64,000 nucleotides of DNA from Deinobacterium chartae (GTDB taxonomy: Bacteria; Deinococcota; Deinococci; Deinococcales; Deinococcaceae), in NCBI RefSeq assembly GCF_014202645.1, contig NZ_JACHHG010000002.1, positions 98,180 through 162,179 on the forward strand, read 5' to 3'. Position numbers and translations under genes: made by a program. The notes below the pieces were generated by a model. The model saw only the letters and a list, made by a program, of their open reading frames with translations, had not been told where the DNA came from and made no database searches. Numbering within the stretch: the first letter of the stretch is position 1; every line of letters starts with the position of its first letter. Positions 8,457 to 14,782 of this stretch are shown in pieces.

Positions 8457-9247
8457 GGCGCACCTCTACCGGACTGAAACTCCTCACCGCGCTGGTGTTC
8501 GTGTTCCTGTACCTGCCGCTGGGTGCGGTGGCCCTGTTCTCGTTCAACGACTCGCAGTACTCGGTCGCGTGGCAGGGCTTCACCACCCGCTGGTACGGTG
8601 AGATGCTCCAGAACGAGGCGATCTTGAACGCCGTGGGGAACACGGTCGTTCTGGCCGTATCCTCCACGGTGATCGCGACCCTGCTGGGCACCCTGCTGGC
8701 CTTCGGTCTGGCACGCTACCGCTTCCGCGCCAAGCCGCTGGTGCAGTCGGCCCTGTTCCTGCCGATCATCACGCCGGACATCGTGATAGCACTCTCCCTG
8801 CTGCTGTTTTACAAGTTCGTGCGCCAGTACACCGGCCTGTTCGAGCTCGGCATGACCACCATGATCATCGCGCACGTCACCTTCCAAGTCGCTTTCGTGA
8901 CCGTGGTGGTGCGCAGCCGCCTCGCGCTGCTCGACCCGGCCCTCGAGGAGGCCGCCCGCGACCTGTACGCCAGCTCCTGGCAGAACTTCCGCTACGTCAC
9001 GCTGCCGCTGATGACCCCGGGCATCCTGGCCGGCGCGCTGCTGGCCTTCACGCTGTCGGTCGACGATTTCGTGATCTCGTTTTTCACCTCGGGTACGGGC
9101 AGCACCACCTTGCCGATCCTGATCTACACCTCGGTGCGGCGCGGCATCACCCCGGACATCAACGCCATCTCGACCGTCATCATCGCCGTGACCATCGTGC
9201 TGGTCTTCGCCGCCAACTACGCAGCCTCGAGGAGGAAACCCGCTTGA
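8453..9247 (+). CDS. potC: Polyamine ABC transporter permease PotC
   Basis: Second permease subunit. The 264-residue protein has about six membrane segments, the family opening FLYLPLGAVALFSFNDS and the EAA loop EEAARDLYASSWQNFRYVTLP that docks on PotA. The GTG at 8453 overlaps the potB stop (GTGA); the frame is open far upstream, but that part lies within potB and potA. It overlaps potD by four bases. Confidence 0.92.
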   Translation: MRRTSTGLKLLTALVFVFLYLPLGAVALFSFNDSQYSVAWQGFTTRWYGEMLQNEAILNAVGNTVVLAVSSTVIATLLGTLLAFGLARYRFRAKPLVQSALFLPIITPDIVIALSLLLFYKFVRQYTGLFELGMTTMIIAHVTFQVAFVTVVVRSRLALLDPALEEAARDLYASSWQNFRYVTLPLMTPGILAGALLAFTLSVDDFVISFFTSGTGSTTLPILIYTSVRRGITPDINAISTVIIAVTIVLVFAANYAASRRKPA

Positions 9248-10299
9248 AACGCCCGAAGCTCAAATGGGGGCTGGCGGCCCTGCTGCTGGCCAGCCTGGCC
9301 GGGGCGCAGAGCCCCAAACCGCAGGCCGATGACCGCACGCTGTACCTGTACATCTGGTCCGAGTACATCGACGACGCCATCGTGGAGGACTTCGAGAAGA
9401 AGTTTGGCGTTAACGTGGTGATCGACCTGTACGAGTCGAACGAGGACATGCTGGCCAAGCTGCTCGGCGGTGGGGTGAGCCAGTATGACCTGGTCGTTCC
9501 CAGCGATTACGCCATTCCCGCCATGATCCAGCAGAAGCTGCTCGCCCCGCTCGAGCACCACAAACTCCCGAACTTCAAGAACCTCGATCCCAAGTTCGTG
9601 AACCCGCCGTTTGACCCGGGCAACCGCTACTCGATTCCCTACCAGTGGGGCACCCAGGGACTGGCTTACCGCGCCGACCTGGTCCAGGACCTGCCCCGGT
9701 CGTGGGGTGTGCTGTTCGACCCCGAGCTGCAGCAGGGACCGTTCGTCCTGAACGACACCATGCGCGACACCATGGGTTCGGCGGCCATCTACCTGGGCTA
9801 TTCGGTGAACACCACCGACCCGGACGAACTGCGCGACATCGAACGCCTGCTCAGGGCCACCACCCCGCGCGCCCACTCGTTCGTAGGCGGCGTGGGCGGC
9901 AAGAACCAGCTGCTGGCCGGGGTCGCCACCGTGGCGATGGTGTACGCCGGAGACGCCCTCAAAGCTGCCGAGGAGAACGAGAACATCCGCTACTTCGTGC
10001 CCGACGAGGGCGGCATCGTGTGGGTGGACAACATCGCCATCACCGCCGGAGCGCGTCACAAGGACCTCGCGCACGCCTTTATCAACTACCTGCTCGAGGC
10101 GGACGTGGGGGCGAGGCTGTCCGAATACAACTGGTACGCCTCGCCCAACCGGGCCTCACTGCCCCTGATCGATCCCGAACTGCGCGAGGACGAGTCGGTG
10201 TTCCCCAGCCCCGAACTGATGAAGAAGCTGCAGTTCCAGGAGGACATCGGCAAGCAGCGCCGCCTGTGGGACACGGTCTGGACCAACATCAAGAACTGA
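9244..10299 (+). CDS. potD: Polyamine-binding periplasmic protein PotD
   Basis: Extracytoplasmic receptor that hands polyamines to PotBC. The 351-residue protein has a signal peptide (KRPKLKWG then a hydrophobic stretch to about residue 22) and the type II binding-protein fold opening YLYIWSEYIDDAIVEDFEKKFG. The PotD features YDLVVPSDYAI and IPYQWGTQGLAY are clear. The start is a TTG overlapping the potC stop, preceded by GAGGAGG. An intrinsic terminator follows. With speD about 28 kb away, the window holds both polyamine uptake and a synthesis step. Confidence 0.93.
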   Translation: MKRPKLKWGLAALLLASLAGAQSPKPQADDRTLYLYIWSEYIDDAIVEDFEKKFGVNVVIDLYESNEDMLAKLLGGGVSQYDLVVPSDYAIPAMIQQKLLAPLEHHKLPNFKNLDPKFVNPPFDPGNRYSIPYQWGTQGLAYRADLVQDLPRSWGVLFDPELQQGPFVLNDTMRDTMGSAAIYLGYSVNTTDPDELRDIERLLRATTPRAHSFVGGVGGKNQLLAGVATVAMVYAGDALKAAEENENIRYFVPDEGGIVWVDNIAITAGARHKDLAHAFINYLLEADVGARLSEYNWYASPNRASLPLIDPELREDESVFPSPELMKKLQFQEDIGKQRRLWDTVWTNIKN

Positions 10300-10313
10300 G
10301 CGCCTCGAGGTGC

Positions 10314-10348
10314 GGCTCCGCGTCCCAAAGGCGCGGAGCCCACTTTTT
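10314..10348 (+). terminator. Intrinsic terminator of potABCD
   Basis: Perfect stem GGCTCCGCG (10314-10322) / CGCGGAGCC (10332-10340) followed by CACTTTTT. It stops the pot operon before the converging rlmG gene. Confidence 0.8.
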
Positions 10349-10366
10349 CGTCGTCCGGTCCTGCGG

Positions 10367-11491
10367 CTAGCGCTTGCGCGCGTCCACGATCAGGAATTTC
10401 GGGTTCGTGGCAATGACGTGGCCATTTCCGAAGATCCGCCGCAGTTCCTGCGGGTACCCCAGGTGCGCGTTGCCGATGACCCGCAGCAGCCCGCCCGGCC
10501 TCAGGGCGCGGTGCGCGTCCGAGAACATCTGCCGCGCGATAAAGTCGCCGACCGTGGTTCCCTGGTGAAACGGCGGGTTGCACAGCACCAGATCGAGCGA
10601 CTGCGGCGGTCCGTCCTCGTAGCAGTTGGTCCAGACAAAATCGGCCCCGGCGGGATCCCCGGGAAAGTGCCGGGCGAAGTTCGCACGCGCACTCAGGACC
10701 GCCATGTACGAGTCGTCGCTGAAGATCACACGCGCCGCCGGATTTTGCTGTTTGGCCCGCACCCCCACCGCGCCGTTGGCGCATCCCAGGTCGAGGATGG
10801 TTTCAAAGTTTCCAGCGGGAAGGTGCTCCAGAAAAAAGCGCGTTCCGATGTCGAGCTTTTCGCGGCTGAACAGGTTCGAGTGGTGCACAAAGGGCAGGTC
10901 GAAGCCCTCGAGGGAAACGCTGCGCGGATGGGGCGAGGCGGTCGGTTCGCGCTGAAAGTCCGCAAAGATCAAGCGGGCCTTCTTGTGGGCCAAGCTGGTG
11001 CGGGTCTCGCCGATGATGCGGCCGATCAGCTCGAAAGCCCCCCTGGACTGGTGCTTGACCATGACCCCGCACACCAGCCGGGAGGCCGGGTGCAGGTGCG
11101 AGCTCAGGCGGCACAGCAGGTCCTCGAGGAACGACAGGTTTTTGGGCGGGCGCAGCAGCACCAGGTCGTACGTGCCCGACAGGTCCGACAGGTCATGAAT
11201 CAGCCGCACGGCGCCCTGGCCCGGGTTTCGCTGCAGGTTCAGGCCAATCGCCTGCATGCCGACAAACGAGTCCGTGTAGGTGGTCACGTCGAAGTCCCGC
11301 AGCGCACAGCTCAGGGCTCCAAAGGCGTCGTTCAGGATCAGCACGCGCCGCCCCTCGAGATCTACGGGCTGCAGGTGCTGCAAGATCAGTTCGTCCGCGC
11401 TGTCCCAGGCCTGAAGCTGTTCGTTGCGGCGCAGCGGATAACGCCTCAGCTCGAGGTCTCCCCCTCCGGGCACGTGCAGCGTGGTGTTCAT
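10367..11491 (-). CDS. rlmG: 23S rRNA guanine-N2 methyltransferase RlmG-like
   Basis: SAM-dependent methyltransferase; in E. coli RlmG makes m2G1835 in 23S rRNA. The 374-residue protein has the two-domain layout of RlmG/RsmC: a degenerate N-terminal Rossmann domain with NDAFGALSCAL and a catalytic C-terminal domain with the SAM motif ILDLGCANGAVG and the N2-guanine motif NPPFHQG. The ATG at 11489-11491 has AGGAAAG upstream and is preferred over a longer in-frame version. RsmC (16S) is the main alternative; the conserved N-terminal NDxFGALSC segment favours RlmG. Confidence 0.85.
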   Translation of the reverse strand: MNTTLHVPGGGDLELRRYPLRRNEQLQAWDSADELILQHLQPVDLEGRRVLILNDAFGALSCALRDFDVTTYTDSFVGMQAIGLNLQRNPGQGAVRLIHDLSDLSGTYDLVLLRPPKNLSFLEDLLCRLSSHLHPASRLVCGVMVKHQSRGAFELIGRIIGETRTSLAHKKARLIFADFQREPTASPHPRSVSLEGFDLPFVHHSNLFSREKLDIGTRFFLEHLPAGNFETILDLGCANGAVGVRAKQQNPAARVIFSDDSYMAVLSARANFARHFPGDPAGADFVWTNCYEDGPPQSLDLVLCNPPFHQGTTVGDFIARQMFSDAHRALRPGGLLRVIGNAHLGYPQELRRIFGNGHVIATNPKFLIVDARKR

Positions 11492-11567
11492 GCGTCTTTC
11501 CTGCCCTTCCGCTCTGCCGACCCGCACGCCCCTCCCGGGCTGGCGGCCAGCTTCCGATCACAGCCGG

Positions 11568-12068
11568 TTACTTTCTCAGCTTCAGCCGTTCTTGCACCGC
11601 CAGCTTATCGACCCGCTCGTTGTACGCGTGCCCGCTGTGTCCCCGCACCCATACGAAGTGCAGCGCGTGCTTGCGGGCCAGCTCGATCAGCTCCTCCCAC
11701 AGGTCCTGGTTCTTGACCGGCTCCTTGGAGGCGGTTTTCCAACCGTTTTGCTGCCAGTTGAGGATCCAGCGGTCGGTGAAGGCCTTGCGCAGGTACTGGC
11801 TGTCGGTGACCACCAAAACCGTGCAGGGGCGCTTGAGCGCGCGCAGTCCGGCGATCAGGCCCATCAGCTCCATGCGGTTGTTGGTGGTGCCGGATTCGTG
11901 GCCCGAGAGTTCGAGCTCGCGGTCGCCGTAGCGCAAGATGGTGGCCCAGCCGCCGTGGCCCTTGGTGGTATCACAGGCACCGTCGCTGTAAAGCCAGACC
12001 GTCTGCCCCTGCGGGGGAACTGGGGGCTGAATGCAGCCCGCAACGGACTGGGAGGGAAGCGTGGTCAC
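11568..12068 (-). CDS. rnhA: Ribonuclease HI
   Basis: Cleaves RNA in RNA-DNA hybrids (primer and R-loop removal). The 166-residue protein has all four metal-binding acids of the DEDD site: Asp29 (YSDGACD), Glu67 (NNRMEL), Asp89 (VTDSQY) and Asp154 (ERVDKLA), and the H-loop GHSGHAYNE. The GTG at 12066-12068 is chosen: TATCCT lies six bases upstream, fitting a leaderless transcript. An ATG 37 codons earlier would add a Cys-rich, non-conserved tail. About 20 residues still precede the core domain. Confidence 0.92.
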   Translation of the reverse strand: MTTLPSQSVAGCIQPPVPPQGQTVWLYSDGACDTTKGHGGWATILRYGDRELELSGHESGTTNNRMELMGLIAGLRALKRPCTVLVVTDSQYLRKAFTDRWILNWQQNGWKTASKEPVKNQDLWEELIELARKHALHFVWVRGHSGHAYNERVDKLAVQERLKLRK

Positions 12069-12121
12069 GTGCAAAGGATAGCAGACCGGACGCACCGCGG
12101 GTTCCCGGGCCGCCTCTAAAC

Positions 12122-12169
12122 ACCGGCACCCCGCTCCCGCTGCGCGAACGCAGGCGGCGGGGTACCGGT
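12122..12169. terminator. Hairpin between HU gene and rnhA
   Basis: Arms ACCGGCACCCCGC and GCGGGGTACCGGT pair over 13 positions with one mismatch around a 22-base loop. It lies just after the HU stop (minus strand) and before the rnhA promoter; no T-run is present. Confidence 0.4.
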
Positions 12170-12203
12170 ATCCGGCCACCAGGGCCGGGTCCTCGAGGAG
12201 ATC

Positions 12204-12485
12204 TTAGAGCTCGCCCTTGAGGGTGGTCGCAACCTTGAAGCGGATCTTCTTGCCCGCCGGGATGGTGATGCGGTCGGTGGTGCCGGGGCGCACGCCGCTA
12301 CGCTCCTTGGTCTCGGTAACGCTGAAGGTACCGAGGCCAGGCAGGCCGACGCTCTGGCCCTTGCGCAGCGCCTCGACGATCGAGTCCAGCACGGCGCTGA
12401 CGGCCTCGCTGGCCTGCTTCTTGGAGAGGTTGGTCTTGTCGGCGACGAGATCGATCAGCTGGGTCTTCGCAATTTTGTCTGCCAT
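12204..12485 (-). CDS. hup: HU-family DNA-binding protein
   Basis: Histone-like nucleoid protein that bends and compacts DNA. The 93-residue protein is full length with the HU hallmark [20 protein letters not shown] and the beta-arm ending in [10 protein letters not shown]. The ATG at 12483-12485 follows a strong AAGGAGC site; the upstream in-frame extension is not conserved in the family. In Deinococcus, HU is a major essential nucleoid protein (known of the genus, not shown here). Confidence 0.93.
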   Translation of the reverse strand: MADKIAKTQLIDLVADKTNLSKKQASEAVSAVLDSIVEALRKGQSVGLPGLGTFSVTETKERSGVRPGTTDRITIPAGKKIRFKVATTLKGEL

Positions 12486-12698
12486 GATCTGCTCCTTTTG
12501 TAAGCACCCTCTGCCCTGCGGGCAGGGGTGGCATGGGCCGCCGCGCACCCCGGGGGCGCGCCCAGAGCGTGCAAAACGCGTCTGGAATGGCCTGCGGGCT
12601 CACCATAGCACAGTTTTTTGCGGCTTGGAAGCACCCCTGGCCGATTAAAATCGCGATTGGCACGCAACTTCTTAATTTCCAGGCGCGTAAGAGGAAGT

Positions 12699-13094
12699 AT
12701 GAACGAGCCGTACCGCATCGAACCCGAGGACCGGACCATGGTGATCATCAACCACCTTTCTCCGCTGCTGGTGTGGATTTTTCCCGCCATTCCGGTGGGG
12801 AATGTGATCGGAGCGCTGGGGGCTTGGCTGCTGACCCGCGACCGTTCCCCGGTGGTGGATCTCCAGGGCAAGCAAGTGGTGAATTTCCAGCTGTCCTTGA
12901 CCCTGTACTTCTTCCTGTTTGGCCTCGTGTTCTGGACCATCGGCATTCTGACCCTGGGTTTAGGCCTGCTGCTGCTGTGGCCGGTCTGGATTCTGTGGTA
13001 CCTGCTGCAGCTGATCCCGATGGTACTGGCGGTCAAGGCGACCCTCGAGGGCTATACCTACACCTACCCGCTCACCATCGCCTTTCTGAAGTGA
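12699..13094 (+). CDS. DUF4870 membrane protein
   Basis: A 131-residue protein with three hydrophobic segments (about 20-45, 65-85, 85-110). The pattern is that of DUF4870: a soluble N-terminus, then HLSPLLVWIFPAIPVGNVIGAL, a WLLTRDRSPVVDLQGKQVVNFQ loop and a final helix pair. Function is unknown in the family. The ATG at 12699 follows GAGGAAG; an upstream in-frame ATG would add a basic leader with no support. It stands alone between hup and the RIO kinase. Confidence 0.8.
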   Translation: MNEPYRIEPEDRTMVIINHLSPLLVWIFPAIPVGNVIGALGAWLLTRDRSPVVDLQGKQVVNFQLSLTLYFFLFGLVFWTIGILTLGLGLLLLWPVWILWYLLQLIPMVLAVKATLEGYTYTYPLTIAFLK

Positions 13095-13110
13095 CCTGAG
13101 GAAACTCCGG

Positions 13111-13140
13111 TTGTCTGCCCCCAAGCAGCCGTGCTACCCT
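13111..13140 (+). promoter_or_regulatory. Promoter of the leader ORF/RIO kinase
   Basis: TTGTCT (13111-13116), an 18-base spacer and TACCCT (13135-13140). The expected start point falls on the ATG at 13147, six bases after the -10 box. Confidence 0.5.
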
Positions 13141-13146
13141 CGCCCC

Positions 13147-13200
13147 ATGCCAACTGTCCACCGTCTCGCGCTGCGTCCCCGGGGAGTGCAGCGTCCGTGA
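13147..13200 (+). CDS. Possible 17-residue leader peptide upstream of RIO kinase
   Basis: A short reading frame (MPTVHRLALRPRGVQRP) starts exactly six bases after TACCCT, where the leaderless starts of this genome lie. Its stop overlaps the kinase GTG by four bases (GTGA), which would couple translation of the two. The peptide has no run of one amino acid that would suggest attenuation. It may simply be the kinase leader RNA with a chance frame. Confidence 0.35.
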   Translation: MPTVHRLALRPRGVQRP

Positions 13201-14030
13201 GCCGCCGCAAGCCCGATCCCACCGAGCACCACGAGCGCTTTCAACAGCGCAAGCGCGAACCCAAGCCGATCCGCGGCGTGGGCAAGCTGCAGCAGGGCAA
13301 CACGGAGGGGCCGCGCTTCGAGGACCGGGGATTGCAGCGCCTGCACGAGGCCGGTTACTTCAACGACCTCGAGTACGAGGTGCGCAGCGGCAAGGAGGCC
13401 ACCGTGTACGTGGTGAGCGGCCAGCGTGGACTGCTGGCCGCCAAGGTGTACACCGACGAGCGCCTGCGCGCCTTCAAGAACGCCCACGAGTACGGCGAGG
13501 GCCGCTACGTGGCCGACTCGAGGGTGCAGCGCGCCCTGCGCGAGCGCTCCAAGACCGGGGTCAGCAAGGAGCAGGCGCTGTGGATCGGCGAGGAGTTCAT
13601 GCAGATGCGCGCCCTGCGCGAGGCAGGCGTTCCGGTGCCCGAGGCGGTTGACCTGGCGGGCCGGGTGATCCTGATGCAGTTCATCGGGGACGAAGACGGC
13701 CCGGCTCCGCGCGTGGCGGATGCCGACCTCAGTTCCGAGCAGGCCGAGGCGGCCCTCGAGGAGGCCATCGAGGCGATGAGCCGCATGCTGCGCGCCGGGC
13801 GCATTCACGGGGACTTCTCGGCCTTTAACCTGCTGTGGTGGCAAGACCACGTGGTGGTGATCGACTTTCCGCAGGTCGTAGACGCCGAGCGCCACCCGCG
13901 CGCCGAGGAGTTCCTCGAGCGCGACGCGCGCAGCCTGGCGATGTCGTTCAAGCGTTTCGGACTGAACCCCGAGCCGGGCGCGCTGCTGGCCGAGGTGCGG
14001 CGGCGGGCGCGCGAGAAGCCCGCGAGCTAG
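13197..14030 (+). CDS. RIO-type serine protein kinase/ATPase
   Basis: Atypical kinase of the RIO family. The 277-residue protein has a basic N-terminus (about 1-40), nucleotide loop GKEATVYVV (65-73), ATP-binding Lys83 (LAAKVY), catalytic loop HGDFSAFNLLW (from 204) and metal-binding VIDFPQ (Asp223), so it looks active. Archaeal and eukaryotic RIO1/2 act in ribosome maturation; bacterial members are poorly studied. The GTG at 13197 follows GGGGAG and overlaps a 17-codon frame. Its targets cannot be inferred from context. Confidence 0.88.
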   Translation: MSRRKPDPTEHHERFQQRKREPKPIRGVGKLQQGNTEGPRFEDRGLQRLHEAGYFNDLEYEVRSGKEATVYVVSGQRGLLAAKVYTDERLRAFKNAHEYGEGRYVADSRVQRALRERSKTGVSKEQALWIGEEFMQMRALREAGVPVPEAVDLAGRVILMQFIGDEDGPAPRVADADLSSEQAEAALEEAIEAMSRMLRAGRIHGDFSAFNLLWWQDHVVVIDFPQVVDAERHPRAEEFLERDARSLAMSFKRFGLNPEPGALLAEVRRRAREKPAS

Positions 14031-14060
14031 CGCTCTCCTCCGCACCGGACGCGGCAGGTA

Positions 14061-14066
14061 TACAAT
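14061..14066 (+). promoter_or_regulatory. -10 box of the PIG-L gene
   Basis: TACAAT followed by exactly six bases and the ATG, with no ribosome site: a leaderless start. Confidence 0.6.
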
Positions 14067-14072
14067 GGGCCG

Positions 14073-14768
14073 ATGAGAATCATGGCGATCTTCGCTCACC
14101 CCGACGACGAGATCGGCTGCGTGGGCACGTTGAAAAAACACGCCGAGCGCGGCGACGCGGTGATGCTGGTGTGGACCACCCTGGGCGAACTGGCCAGCCA
14201 GTTCGGCGACCAGAGCCACGCACAGGTCACCGCCACCCGTCAGCAGCACGGCGCCTGGGTGGCCGAGCGCATCGGAGCCCAGCACCGCTTCTTCGACATG
14301 GGCGATTCACGCCTGACCGCGGCCCGCGAACAGTCGCTGGCCCTGGCACGGCTGTACGCCGAGTGGAAGCCGGACGCGATCCTCACCTGGGACGACCACC
14401 ATCCGCATCCGGACCACCGCGCCACCGCGCGCATGGCCTTCGATGCGATCACGCTGGCGCGCATTCCTAAAATCGTGAACGAGGGCCGCACCCAGGGCGA
14501 GCGCCTCGAGGCGCACCGCGCCCCGGTGCGCTTCTACCAGTACTACACCAAAGCCTCGCCGTACCCGTCGGTGCACGTGGACGTCAGCGGGCAAGTCGAG
14601 ACCATGCGCGAGGTTTTCGAGTTCTATCACGCGTTTTACCGCTGGAACTTCACCGCCGAGCAGTACCTGGCGCAGCGCGCGCTCACCGGCCGCGAGGCGG
14701 GCGTGGCGTCTGCCGAGCACTTCCAGGTGCGCGGCACCTTTGCGCCCGCCACCGACTACCTGCGCTGA
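14073..14768 (+). CDS. PIG-L family zinc deacetylase
   Basis: LmbE/PIG-L fold amidohydrolase, which removes acetyl groups from N-acetylglucosamine-type sugars. The 231-residue protein has the zinc motif AHPDDE (residues 8-13) and the distal HPHPDHRAT segment near 110. Family members include BshB (bacillithiol pathway; deinococci make bacillithiol), MshB and antibiotic-pathway enzymes. The sequence and neighbours do not decide between them, so no symbol is given. Its ATG fits a leaderless transcript. The helicase-nuclease gene follows after 14 bases. Confidence 0.85.
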   Translation: MRIMAIFAHPDDEIGCVGTLKKHAERGDAVMLVWTTLGELASQFGDQSHAQVTATRQQHGAWVAERIGAQHRFFDMGDSRLTAAREQSLALARLYAEWKPDAILTWDDHHPHPDHRATARMAFDAITLARIPKIVNEGRTQGERLEAHRAPVRFYQYYTKASPYPSVHVDVSGQVETMREVFEFYHAFYRWNFTAEQYLAQRALTGREAGVASAEHFQVRGTFAPATDYLR

Positions 14769-14782
14769 GGTGGGGCGCTAGC

